NCBI GenBank assembly: GCA_026874595.1
Contig: CM049314.1
Span: forward strand, 68,816,300 to 68,880,299
Direction of reading: 5' to 3'
Source of the DNA: Sipunculus nudus
Lineage: Eukaryota > Annelida > Sipuncula > Golfingiida > Sipunculidae
Length of the DNA: 64,000 bases
Part shown: piece after piece, positions 52,134-62,689 of the stretch
How positions within the stretch are numbered: position 1 is the stretch's first letter
How the letters are laid out: the number at the start of each line of letters is the position of its first letter
Notes under the pieces: generated by a model
Database searches by the model: none
Told to the model about the DNA's origin: nothing
The model's input: the letters and a program-made list of their open reading frames with translations, nothing else
Translations under genes and position numbers: made by a program

Positions 52134-53757
52134 CATGTTTTATAACATTCCCACTGGGTAAAACTCAAGCTATATAAAGTAAATACTTCGTTTCTTATTT
52201 TCAGCGGTCTATAATGTGTATTACTTAGCGGTTTTGGGCGAAATTCTCCCACAAGAAAAACAAGCAAAAGGAACGGGTATAACCATGTTCATCTTGGGTT
52301 CCGCCGCGTTGGTCACCATACCTCTTGCTGGTAAGTTTCTTTATTACCTCAGAATTTTTTAAAATACCGACCATTATTTTTTTCCATAAAGTTTGTGTAT
52401 TTGATGTTCTGACTTGAATGTATGATGTTATTTAACACCATTTATGTTGTTGTGAGCTTCATATGCTTATTCGGAGATTAGTTAATAGTTTCTTATTTTT
52501 GAAACATTCAATAATTCGACTTGCGGGGATACATTTCGATGTTATACGTGTCCTATGGGACGCATGGGTATTTTGATAGATTTGAAATTAGGGAAAAGTT
52601 ATAGGGCTCGGGTAAGTTTATCGAGTTACCGAGTATTGACAATCGATTATCAATGTCTGAGATAGAATAACAAAACTATCTAGATCAGAAGGAAATAACA
52701 CAGAAAGAAAAATCTGTCCTAACAATAAGCGAGTTACCCTTTTTCGTTCTTGTAATATTTCATTTTTGGATAACACATCAAGCGAAATCACTGTGCTAAG
52801 GAAATACCTAGAAATACATTTTGCGCGATATAAATGCATATACGTGTACATTTGGTCACACGGAATATCATTATTTTATGCAATTATAAATTGTAAATCC
52901 CTTTGGTGGAAAAAAAGTTGAGTCTGTTTTTATTAACTCACTGCATTTGCCACTTGAATACCAATAGAATTCGATTTCTTCCATATCCCCATGTGTAAAC
53001 TTTTGATGTTCATAGCAATTAATTGTTTAAATAAGAATCCATCTTTTTTTCAAATGCTAAATTGTCAAATTTCCAAACCAAAGTATGTATTTCTCCCTTA
53101 TTTCATTTCGGAGTTGGACCAAGTTGCAGGGCGGTAGCACATTTTCTGGTGTCACCCAGGCCCGGTGATCATCACACCTGCGTGTTCCAGTTATGTAATC
53201 ATTCCCATTGCTGGAACATAAAACCGACCACCTCGCCCTCCTTTGTGTGTGATACACAGCTGTTTGGCACAGGTTTCCCACTGAGCACACAGAGCTTCTG
53301 TCGTAGGTAGAGGCACCTAAAAAATCTCACCGCTCATGGGCTGAGATTCGATCTCATGACCCTCAAGTTCTGAGTTTTGCGCTGTACCCCGAAACCACAT
53401 AACCCGGTAGAATCCATCATCTTACAATAACGGATGATTCTTCCAAAATAAACCGAACGCCGCCAGTAAAATACCAACCCTTCAAGTAAATTTCCAGTAC
53501 GTTTTACGCCTGCAAAAACATAATATATACGAAATATGCAAATCAATCATCTTTATGATTACGAATGTTTTAAAGATCTGGAGGCTAATTTTGTTGTAGG
53601 TGCGATTGTGGATGAAGGTGGTAACTACGGTACCCCTTTCCTTGTGTTCGGGGTGGTTATGGTGGTGGCGGCTACACTGGCCTGTGTCACGTTCGTACTC
53701 CAGAAAAGACACTTACGGAAACACAACAGGGAAAATAAAAAGGTTTCGGAGGGGTAA
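45485..53757 (+). CDS. SLC16-type MFS (monocarboxylate-like) transporter, whole gene
   Basis: Five coding exons (45485-45701, 47567-47710, 50163-50813, 52205-52330, 53600-53757) join in phase 1 at every junction and give 1296 nt, that is 431 codons plus TAA. The product has the MFS layout: six membrane segments, a charged cytosolic loop (about residues 185-225), six more, and a short basic tail. SLC16 signatures are DRDKGYAW before the first membrane segment (family form DGGWGW), the MFS loop 2-3 motif [10 protein letters not shown] (77-86), and [12 protein letters not shown] (137-148), equal to the YFxKRRxLAxG motif. SLC16 proteins move monocarboxylates or related small acids across membranes, but many invertebrate members have unknown substrates. 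The start is the first ATG after a clean acceptor at 45470, so an upstream noncoding exon exists. The long introns carry mobile elements, but the coding part is intact. Confidence 0.88.
46053..46132. repeat. Hairpin-forming inverted repeat
   Basis: AGATGGAAGGGGTATACACA on the left is mirrored by TGTGTATGCCCTTTCCATCT on the right, and the middle AAAGTGGTTCACTCC pairs with AGTGAACCACTTT. The arms are about 36 bp with a very short loop. One arm matches the SINE-associated module near 32,235. Confidence 0.8.
46251..47439 (-). mobile_element. pogo/Tigger-like transposon, deletion derivative
   Basis: The inverted ends are CAGTGAAACCTCGTTGTGT, 19 bp perfect, with TA on both sides (46249-46250 and 47440-47441). 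The element is 1189 bp. On the minus strand at 46537-46731 a 64-codon frame starts [20 protein letters not shown] and contains [10 protein letters not shown], then SNWWLKR. These resemble the N-terminal helix-turn-helix and CENP-B-like parts of pogo transposases, with the middle missing. It cannot encode an active enzyme and would need one in trans. It sits in intron 1 of the transporter gene. Confidence 0.75.
47442..47530. repeat. TA-rich microsatellite
   Basis: TA/TATG tracts lie directly after the pogo-like element and just before exon 2 of the transporter gene. Confidence 0.85.
47567..47710 (+). CDS. SLC16-type gene, exon 2
   Basis: The acceptor TTGTTTTTCCAG ends at 47566 and the donor GTATGT begins at 47711. 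It completes a glycine codon, then reads [20 protein letters not shown] and the next two membrane segments. The MFS signature loop is [10 protein letters not shown]. It is 144 nt, phase 1 in and out. Confidence 0.88.
47711..50162. other. Intron 2 of the SLC16-type gene
   Basis: It contains the TIR element at 48195-49380, listed separately. The rest (47711-48190 and 49385-50162) shows no exon or RNA gene that could be supported. Confidence 0.6.
48195..49380. mobile_element. TA-flanked nonautonomous DNA element with ~30-bp TIRs
   Basis: The left end reads CCATATTTCCTTGATCACAA and the right end, reversed, CCGTATTTCCTTGATCAGAA, both then CCCGGGC. TA flanks both sides (48193-48194 and 49381-49382). 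Subterminal modules such as GACGCCGGGCC and GGCCGGCTT recur in both arms. The element is 1186 bp and has no transposase-like frame. The termini suggest a TA-inserting superfamily, but the family is not identified. Confidence 0.7.
50163..50813 (+). CDS. SLC16-type gene, exon 3 (main exon)
   Basis: The acceptor TCTTCATTGTAG ends at 50162 and the donor GTAGGT begins at 50814. It is 651 nt and carries membrane segments 4-10, the family motif [12 protein letters not shown], the hydrophilic central loop ([18 protein letters not shown]) and the repeat-like second half ([20 protein letters not shown]). The open frame extends into the preceding intron, but phase and the exon 2 junction fix the start at 50163. 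Confidence 0.9.
50814..52204. other. Intron 3 of the SLC16-type gene
   Basis: It holds an alternating purine-pyrimidine inverted repeat (50941-51211) and TA tracts (about 52025-52130). No exon was recognised. Exons 3 and 4 join in phase 1. Confidence 0.6.
50941..51211. repeat. Inverted repeat with alternating purine-pyrimidine arms
   Basis: The left arm GTTTCCATGTGCGCGTATAT (50941 on) is mirrored on the right by ATATACGCGCACATGGAAAC (ends 51211), differing by one TA. A further copy of CACGTATATACGCATATACG lies between them. The arms could be the ends of a small mobile element, or form Z-DNA or cruciforms. Confidence 0.75.
52205..52330 (+). CDS. SLC16-type gene, exon 4
   Basis: The acceptor TTCTTATTTTCAG ends at 52204 and the donor GTAAGT begins at 52331. 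It reads [20 protein letters not shown], then [20 protein letters not shown] and LA. It covers the end of membrane segment 10, the loop before segment 11 and segment 11. It is 126 nt, phase 1 in and out. Confidence 0.9.
52331..53599. other. Intron 4 of the SLC16-type gene
   Basis: It contains a SINE at 53080-53400, listed separately. The rest is AT-rich with nothing recognised. Confidence 0.6.
53080..53400 (-). mobile_element. tRNA-derived SINE in intron 4
   Basis: On the minus strand it begins GTGGTTTCGGGGTACAGCGC (A-box position) and GAGATCGAATCTCAGCCC (B box; + strand 53345-53353). The body contains AGGCCCGGTGATCATCACAC on the + strand, shared with the SINE at 33832-34120. It is the same family, intact enough to see both promoter boxes. 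Confidence 0.7.
53600..53757 (+). CDS. SLC16-type gene, terminal coding exon
   Basis: The acceptor AATTTTGTTGTAG ends at 53599. The exon encodes the last membrane segment ([20 protein letters not shown]) and a short basic tail ([18 protein letters not shown]) and stops at TAA 53755-53757. The last segment with a GxxxDEGGNY-like start is typical for this family. Confidence 0.9.
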
Positions 53758-53833
53758 ATCGTCGTTACTGCTGAGAGTGGCTCCTAGTTTGATTTATATA
53801 AGTGTGAATCAGTCCAATTTTGTTAACTCCAAC

Positions 53834-53839
53834 AATAAA
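53834..53839 (+). promoter_or_regulatory. AATAAA polyadenylation signal of the SLC16-type gene
   Basis: A canonical AATAAA lies 76 nt after the stop codon, followed by GT-rich sequence (TGTTCAGTTGTATGTTG). This is the expected arrangement for a 3' end near 53,855. Confidence 0.65.
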
Positions 53840-53859
53840 TGTTCAGTTGTATGTTGAAC

Positions 53860-55829
53860 TTTCTTTTGGTACTGTTATTTAATATTATATCTGATATTTA
53901 ACAGAACCTCTAGTCACATTGGCCGTCGTAAAGAATGTGTCTTAAAAGGCTACTGTATATCACTGCTGTCTTTTTACCCATTAATATTCGTAACAGTACG
54001 AAAAGTGTTGGTACTTAACGTAATTAACGAGAAATATTATGTTCTTGAATTTTCATTGACAGATCTACTAGTCAACTTGGCCTTCGCAATACATCTAATA
54101 CTTATAAAAGGAATTCGGTTCATGTCTGTTCGCAATGTTCTCTAAAACCGCGTTGTGTACAATAGTGTGCCTTACATCATTTTAAAGGTTATTATGCACG
54201 CAGTGACATAGGCGATATGAGAATAAATAATTTTTAACTTACATATAATTTTGAGTGATTTTTCCGTTTTTTCTGACTTGCACAGAGGTAAGACCGAGCA
54301 TAGCCGAACTGCTTTCGCCAATGACCGGAACGCATGCATCGTGGTCTTTCAACCACAAACACTCCTATTGTTCATATGACTAACGCTTGCTTTCAGTGAG
54401 TGATTTGAGCCTGTCGGGCCTTTCATTTGAACGAAGCTCTCACCCACGTGGGTGGTCAGTAAAAGAGAAAAACACATGTTTCTCGCTTTATGAAATGGAG
54501 AGTTAAACCCAGGACGAATAATGACAAAACCTAATTCAAGGTCCCATTTCACGAATAGGCGTGGGGTGGGGTGGGCTGGAGTGGTGTCTGGGGTTTCAGG
54601 CCTCAAAATTTGTCTGATACGATGAAAAAAAGGTTGCGGCGGTTGAAAATGTATACGGACCCTCTGCATGGAGTCCCATTGGGTCCGCTTCTGCTACTTA
54701 CGAGGTATGCATATTTCTGTTTCTTTCTCCAGGAACAGTTTCCTTGTAACGTACATTTAATAAATCTTTCATGTGTTCTCACATCAACCTTATCTTTATA
54801 CGTCCAACGATAAAATCCAGTCAAATATCATTGAAAACCTGAATGCCCCCGCGTCTTATTCCGGTTCGCAAAGTAAACATCATCACTTACCAGGTCTTCA
54901 AGGTAAACATACCGGGGTATAAATTTCTTGCCACGATTACAGCCCTACAAAATAAATGTTAAAAATATTGGAGCGACTGCAGGATCACTCTGCACTGTCG
55001 CCACCAGGTGTTTATACGGACAGACGGTATGATGTTTAGGATTCATGTAATTTAAAACTAAGTGGCAAAATAAAGATACAAGCAGCTGGATATAGAAACG
55101 TTTTCTGACATGTTCACAGAAGTGTTGTGCCTCAGAGAGGTGCGTGAGTTATTCTGCAGTCGTGCAAAAATGTTTATACATATCTTATGGAGACAGTTTC
55201 CCAAAGAAAACCTATATTTTCTGTTAACTTTTAGAATAAAAAATGAGCCCACATTTCACATCTCAGTTAATAAATCTCCTCAACCCCAGTAATAAGCCCG
55301 GTATACCGGGTCTATCAGCTAGTGTGTCATAAAGACGAAAGCTATAACTACCTGTCCACACTATAAATGGCGGAAATAGTACCTAAATTGTCGACAATAA
55401 CGACAATTATCGAGCAGAATCATACATAAAATGTATGATTCGATTTAGAGTATATGTTAGTATATGTTTGGCCCTGATGCTAAATGTGGCTGCTTGTATA
55501 AAGCCTGTAAGACCGTGTAATTTTTGCCGGTTCGATGTGCGGCAATATCATTCATGAGCATCTTCCTGACTGTAGGCCCATGGTAATTTTAAAAGATTAT
55601 TACTTTAAAAGTTGATATAAATCACCTTATTTTCTCTTACAATTTTAATAATGTAATGGCATACTTATGTCGCGATATTCTTTATGGTGAAACGTACACT
55701 TTATTTGCATTTTCATGTTCAGGATAATTTTGCGATTTTACGAGGTTAGGAGGTTACGGCCTTCATTTGTTTAGTGATGTCTTTATATAAACAATGTATA
55801 TCTGTTCCTTTCTTAACGATTTCGGACTA
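53860..55829. other. Gene-free stretch downstream of the transporter gene
   Basis: No exon, RNA gene, tandem repeat or element end was recognised. Short open frames here overlap each other on both strands and show no domain. Confidence 0.5.
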
Positions 55830-56095
55830 CATGGCTGACACACATTTCCTGTTATTTGCTTTGTGGTCTCAACAAAGCCCGGGTCTTGGGTGTGTATTCA
55901 TCCCTATTGCTGGATAATACCACAAAAGGACCTTGGAAAGGCGTTTTTGAGTGATATATGAATGTAGGGCACAACCTCTGAATTATGCCAGCAAATCGCA
56001 CACCAACGCAGATCTCAAGCCTTTGAGTCCTGTGAATTCACGATCTAAAGGGGCTTAGTCCTGTGCTATACCCCTAGACTAGCACAAAAATCCGA
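55830..56095 (-). mobile_element. tRNA-derived SINE, diverged
   Basis: On the minus strand it reads TGCTAGTCTAGGGGTATAGC (A-box position; + strand 56066-56082), then TAGATCGTGAATTCACAGGA in the B-box region, and a body with AAGCCCGGGTCTTGGGTGTG on the + strand. It resembles the SINEs at 33.8 and 53.1 kb but is more degraded. Confidence 0.5.
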
Positions 56096-57611
56096 TCTAT
56101 TTGATATCAGACGATAACGGCGATAACCGGGCATTATGTAGAACTAACCTGCTTATGGTCAAAAAAAGGTTGGTTCTCAGGCACTTAAAAAATCAGTGCG
56201 GGCAGGCGACTTTTTAAACCTATTTTTGTATGTCTCGATAAAAATGGTATGTGATCAGAGAAAAGCATGATAAGAACAGATGTTTTGCTCAACAGGTGAA
56301 AGCACTACATTACAAAGGAAATCTGATCAATATTGTATTATATTATTTTCTTGAAAGATGAAAATCAAATAAGAAAAAAATGATGCGGGGGGGGGGGGGG
56401 GGGGGTTAAAAATAATGCTGTCGGTGCTTGAGAACCATACCATTTTTTGGTCTAATATATGATATATACCATGTCTTCGTGACAAATATATTTCTTCTGT
56501 ATATGTGATACGATCAATTTGTCGATGAAATAATTATGTTATACACGACTTGTATATGTGATATTACTGTTCTACTCGTAACCCCATTATGCTTAATAAA
56601 TTTTAAATATTTTCCGGAGTTAGTACTAAGGATATATAAAATTGATCTTAAATGTGTTGTATTTGAATTCGGATAGATATTCTGATATATTTATGATCAG
56701 TCCTTATCCAGATAGAAAATACTTTAATTTGTTGATATATATATTACCACATCAATAATTGTACACATATTTTGAAGATTTTGCTTTTTAATTTTTAAAA
56801 TAAATCGTGACCTGTTTACCGAGTGAAAATTACCCTTCCAATAAGTAACCATCCAATATGTCAAAACTGCGTTTTTTGGAGATGTGACAAAAAAATGGAT
56901 GTTGAATTTTTTTTATTATTGAAATGTAAGGTAACGACTGTTGATTTCATTTAAGAGAAGCCTTAACTGGTTTTTTTGTGTATCGAAAACTGTCATATCA
57001 TGTATCATTTTCTGTTTTGAAGCAACACGTGTCCCCTTTATAACCCTCCTTCTTTGTTTAGTAAACATACATTTCGTTACTGATCTTTCCATGAGAACGG
57101 TGTCAAAATGACACCAAAGATATTTATGAGATATAAAGAAATTAAACCTGCAAGTAGCGCCCCCTCTCATGTAACAAGCCAACTAAACCGCTCACGGCGC
57201 TCACACAACGCTACAAGTATCCGGACAAAGAAGGAAATCATTATTACAAATTACCGTTGTTACAAAGGCACGATTAATGTCTCGCACAAGTTTTAAAATA
57301 GTCTTACAACATACATATCCAATCGAGATTCATCCTGGTTCGTCGAGAGTCCAAGGAGAGATATAATCAAATAACGTCTACATTGACAGCTGGTAAATTA
57401 ACCATTTCGGCACTATTCGCATAGTTGATATTAGCATATCTAGACCACAACTATCAAAGTATTCTGTTTAAACAATACAATGTCATGTGTTGAGAACCTG
57501 GAAAATGATTACCGGGCATATTATGAATAAACCAAAAGTCAACAGTTATAAACTTACTTCTGAGGGATGTCGGCCTAGAACAGCTCCAAACAGTCACGCC
57601 ACATATATTTA
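56096..57611. other. Gene-free stretch with a G19 run
   Basis: An uninterrupted run of 19 guanines lies at 56387-56405. The rest is AT-rich and nothing recognisable was found. Confidence 0.55.
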
Positions 57612-58651
57612 TGCCCCCGCCACAAAGTGGCCGGGGCATATAGTTTTACCCATGTCCGTCATTCCGTCATTCTGTCATTCCGTCATTCCGTCCTTCCGTC
57701 ATTCCGAAATGAAACAGTTGTACGGACTTTTTTTCGCAATGCCTGCAGATATTGGCCTGATTTTTGGTGTGTGGGCAGATATAGACCAGTTACAGATCGA
57801 GTTCGCGTTTCGTCCCGGTTGACTTACTTTTGACCGTTTTACGGCTCCTAAACTTAGAAAATTTCATGAAAAATAGAAATATTCATGACAGATACACATG
57901 TACGGACTTTTTTTCGCAATGCCTGCAGATATTGGCCTGATTTTTGGTGTGTGAGCAGATATCGACCAGGTACAGATCGAGTTTGCGTTTCGTCCAGGTT
58001 GACCTACTTTTGACGGTTTTACGGCTCCTAAACTTAGAAATTTTCATGAAAAATAGAAATATTCATGACAGATACACATGTACGGACTTTTTTTTCGCAA
58101 TGCGTGCAGATATTGGCCTGATTTTTGGTGTGTGAGCAGATATAGACCAGTTACAGATCGAGTTAGCGTTTCGTCCTGGTTGACCTACTTTTGACCATTT
58201 TACGGCTCCTAAACTTAGAAATTTTCATGAAAAATAGAAATATTCATGACAGATACACATGTACGGACTTTTTTTCGCAATGCCTGCAGATATTGGCCTA
58301 ATTTTTGGTGTGTGGGCAGATAATGACAGTTACAGATCGAGTTTGCGTTTCATCCTGGTTGACCTACTTTTTGATTGTTTTACGGATCCTAAACATAGAA
58401 AATTTCATGAAAGACAGAAATTTTTATGGAAAATGCACATGTATGGACTTTTTTCACAATGCCTGCATATACTGGCATGATTTTTGGTGTGTTGCTTGAT
58501 AATGACCCGTTACAAATCGAGTTTGCATTTTGCCCTTGTTGACCTACTTTTGACCATACGACACCTCCTGAACTTAAAAATTTTTCCAAATTTTACAAAT
58601 GTTTCTAATTTGCCCAAGGCGGGGGCATTCGTGTCGTTCCGACACATCTAG
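57612..58651. mobile_element. Helitron-like element carrying a 180-bp minisatellite
   Basis: The left end has TGCCCCCGCCACAAAGTGG, able to fold with the following CCGGGGCA. Next is an (ATTCCGTC)n tract (57655-57708), then five 180-bp units starting TACGGACTTTTTTTCGCAAT at 57721, 57901, 58081, 58262 and 58442 (the last diverged). The right end is GGCGGGGGCATTC, then a 6-bp hairpin GTGTCG-TTC-CGACAC, then ATCTAG followed by T. A 3' hairpin closely before CTAG/T is the Helitron signature. A clear TC 5' start was not found. Tandem-repeat-bearing Helitron-like elements are known from bivalves. Confidence 0.55.
57715..58600. repeat. 180-bp tandem repeat, five units
   Basis: Unit starts are 180-181 bp apart. 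Units 1-4 are nearly identical, unit 5 is diverged. Frames running through the units repeat the same peptide (FFAMPADIGLIFGV) and are interrupted at unit borders, so they are not genes. Confidence 0.95.
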
Positions 58652-60239
58652 TTTATTACTTAAATTCCTCAGTCAGTCAGTCAGTGCCTATACGAAACAA
58701 GATATACATTTTCATAACTTTTAACAGCAGAACATCTCCCATATTTTTATAAACAATTTTCATTGAACTTTTGTGGAATAATACGCAGTAAGCAATTGTT
58801 TCAAATAAAGCTATGGTCGACATAATCTTATGTTTTCGGTGACCTGCAATATTGATGTAAAATATGGGGAAGTGGGTTGATTAGACTTTAAGGTGGGCCA
58901 GGATACACATGTTTGCGGAGGTATTCGCTCGCCGAGTGCTGTTTACATTAGTTATGAATGATTAAGAAAGTTTATTTTTACCAATACAATAAACCTTTAG
59001 CCCTCAATAACTTATGCCTTCTATAAACATTAACATTTTGTTTAAATGCGTCGCCTCCGCCCCGTGTCTTTGTCTCCCATTATTTTATACTATGCCATGA
59101 AGTCAGGGAAAGCTCTGAATATAACCTGTTTGAAAGGCGTAAATTTCTTTTACAATGTACTTTTCCATATTTTTGTTTACTTCACTCTTTCCTCGCTTCT
59201 TCTTTTTCATACTGACAGGTTTCTCCGATATTTATTGAACTTAGTATCATGGTCTTCAACATACCATTTCCATAATATTATTTATTCATCCATAGTCTGC
59301 GGATTTTGGGCCTATGTTTTGTAATAAGTTTTTTTTTATTATTTTATTGTTCATTTTTATATTTTTAAAATGTTTTTGGTTGGTTTTCATCTTTTATATT
59401 GAAGTTGCAGTAAACTGTGAATAATTTAATGTTTAGGTTAACTTTCCTTTGCTCTCTACTGGAACTACCTGAAAACGTATCCCTTGTAAGCTCGGCTATG
59501 AGTAACCTCAGATACTCTTATGACTGAAGCAGAAACATAAGGATAATGCAAAGAAAAGTGAAGATGATATTGCATAATTCATAGAAAAAAAATAAGAGTG
59601 ACAAAAGGTATAAAAATCTCTACAGTCGCAAAGTTTTGCAAATATGTTTACAGGTAAACCTATACCTGGCTGTCCCTAAAATTAAAATTAATTTCATATA
59701 AAATCGGCTTGTTATTTTCTTTACCAGTTTGCATCTATAATCAATGTTATTTGCATAATACTTTATTTTCATAATGCCAATGTAAAAAAAATATTTTTTT
59801 TTAATCAAGATCAATTTAGCTGAAACATATCTTTTAAACACCAAGGCAACAAAAAATATTTTTTTTCAAGATATCATGGAACAAAAAGGAATTACAAGAG
59901 TTTATATGTACAGATGGTTCTTCCTATTAACATCTGACCTAGAATGCGATTTTTTTTACTTCTCTTCGTCCGCTTTGATTAATATATACACACTATTTTA
60001 TCATAAACTTTTAGGTCAAACGTGGTATGTTCTCAAAGTAATGGTGACGGTCACCTCGATGGTAAACACTCCGTTATCCACTTCTCCGGTTATTGTAGCC
60101 TGGCCAAAGGCTCTCTTTTTCACCTCACTGAGAAAAGCTCCTGTCCCGTCGAGTCAGCCTTCTTATTTATAGTCGAGTTGCCAATGCATTTTCCAAAGTA
60201 CAATGTTTTTCGGTCGATTTATTATGGTTAGGGTCCATT
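58652..60239. other. Gene-free stretch, one small frame noted
   Basis: AT-rich, nothing recognised except a short minus-strand frame at 60016-60153 with protein-like composition, discussed as an observation. No splice sites were found that would make it an exon. Confidence 0.45.
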
Positions 60240-62570
60240 AATCCATTGGCAATTTTTGTAATATTCAAATTAGACCAACAATTGATGAAACTTCTAATTT
60301 CTTTAATATCTCTTAAAAACTAACCTTGATAATTGGTCAAATATTATGTCTAGATCAAGGTTTTCATGGTCAAATATATAAATATTGTTAGCAACTGTTA
60401 GTCGGTATTTTAATTTTCATTATACAAATTAGAGCCGTCATTGGTAAAATTCTACAATATCTGGAAAACTAACCATGATAATTGGTCTTAAAGTGTCTCT
60501 AGACCTATGTTTTTATGGTAAGAGATTTATATGAAAGCATAATAGCAAAGATTAAGTCAGTATTTTAAATTAAATGTGCAAATAAAGGCCGCCATTGATA
60601 AAATTTCCACTTTTCCCAATGTCTCACGAACTAACCATAATGATAGTGGTTACACATTGTGTCTAGCCTAAGTTTTCAAAGTCAAAGATTCAAATGAAAA
60701 AGGTGAACAATGAATTATTTAATATTCAAATATTCAAAACTATCCATTTGAAAGTCTTCTTTCTTCAATTTCTAAATTGGGAAACATTGGAAACCCTTTG
60801 ATAAAATTGGAACATACGCTTAAGACACCATAGAGACAAATACCTGATGTTTTTTTTTTTTTGGGGGGGGGGGGGGAATATCTACAATCAATTTCTCCAC
60901 TATATATTTAAAACTTTGATATGTAGTCAATTTTATTTGCTGAGTTTTCTTGGTCTGAGTATCATTATCAGAAACTAGCACTAATTGGTCGGTGTACCAT
61001 TTAATCTAGACGTAAGACGCTTTCTAATTTTAATATAAGAACGTAAAATTATAAAGTACAGGGCATCAATTATTGGTAATATATAATCGATACTTCCTCT
61101 TCCGTTTCTATTTGGGGTTCTGTTTCACATAAAATATGAATAACTATTTATAGATTATCGTCTTAACCTGGCTATTATATGTTACATGGAGAGAATTAAA
61201 GATATATAGATAAATGTATTAGGTACAGTTATTAGGACAAGAACATGTTACATTTCCGTCTTATATTGTCATTTGGCCACTTTTTCTCAATGACAACCCA
61301 ATATGATAATGCAAAGCATCTGTATAGTTTTCATATAGTTCACAACCACTGATATAAATATGCCTATAGGCATTCATCTTTATTACCAATATCAATGATT
61401 TGCTTTAAATGCAAATTTGATGTATCTTTTGTTAATTGATGAAAAGAGAAAGTATTTTTTTCTGTAATTTGTGATTTAGGTTGACTTTTCCAACTTATAA
61501 TTTATAAACGGTTATGAAATCATAACGACTAGTCCATTTTGTAATGCCGGAAAATCAAGTCATAGTAGTAGAAAATGCCTTTGTATATTTATAATTCCAG
61601 TCTTGATATGCCTTTGGTTTGAAACTGACGGCTTTGGATTCGACAAACATATTCGCGTCTTTGACATACGACATATCAGTAAATTACTCAAACACAATAA
61701 ATGTTAAACTACAGGGCATTGAAAACAGCAAAAACCTGACGTGACGCCACCAGAACAAATAACCCTTTCAGTTTTTTTTCTTTGGATGCAATATTTTGGA
61801 TTGAACCGTGGCCCTTCGAATTCCGCTCCCAAAATTAATCCTTGTACTAAGTACTCTACGAACGTTTACCCACTTAAATATTGCAAAAATGCGGTTTCTT
61901 TACGGAAAGCCTTCGTTTGTTTGATAAAAATTAAAATACATTTAAATCATATTCATATCGTTTGTTTGAATCGAAAACATTAAAAACATAAGTCTCGATA
62001 TAATGTTTTCCTTAACATTACGGTTAGTTCTTTTGATAATGCGGGAGATGGTCCGATCTTATAACAATCTTGGACATGTAAAACTAATGCTATCCAGTTA
62101 CCACGGTTATGGGTGAAACGTTCAAGAAAGAGAGTTTCATTAATGTTAACATGGTTTCATTTGAAGCTACGATCATGAAAATCATGTACAGACACAACGT
62201 TTTACTAATTATTATGTTAAGTTTTGACATAATAAAGAAATTAGAATCTTTAACTGTATGCATACCTAATTAACATATCTAATTTAAAATACGAACTTAA
62301 CCGTTGTGATGATTGTTTCGTTTGCATCTTTGACCGTGGTTAGTTCTGGATATAGCGAAGAAATTAGTATTGTCATCAAATGCGGCCCTAATTTGCGTAT
62401 TAAAATTTTGAATACGAAATAAAATGTCGTCAATCTTGTTATATTAAATCTTTTACCATTAAATTCATAGTCTAGACACAATTTTTAACAAATTATCATG
62501 GTTAGTTCTGGAGATACTGAAGAAAATATAATTTTCGCCATTGGCGGCCCTAATTTATTGTAAGGTAAAC
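60240..62570. repeat. Foldback structure with subterminal repeats
   Basis: The left arm has about three units of 155-165 bp (around 60262, 60428 and 60582) with AACTAACCATGATAATTGGT and AAATTAGAGCCGTCATTGG. The right arm (about 62290-62565) carries the reverse complement: ATCATGGTTAGTTCTGGAGA and CCATTGGCGGCCCTAATTT. The 1.5-kb middle shows no gene; it includes a T-run followed by G14 (60863-60876). Confidence 0.65.
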
Positions 62571-62689
62571 CTATCTCATAAGTCCCATATTAACAAATCC
62601 ATACAAAATTGTGTATCTTAGACAATTTAAAGGTTTTGAATGGAATATATAGGCCGCAATTTTCACTATTATCTATGGTTTAACAGTTG

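Noticed and set aside
51887-52267. 126-codon minus-strand frame
   Set aside because: A large part is a translated TA microsatellite, and the rest is antisense to exon 4 of the transporter.
57715-58600. Open frames up to 111 codons through the 180-bp repeats
   Set aside because: They are translations of a noncoding minisatellite, repeat the same peptide and break at unit borders.
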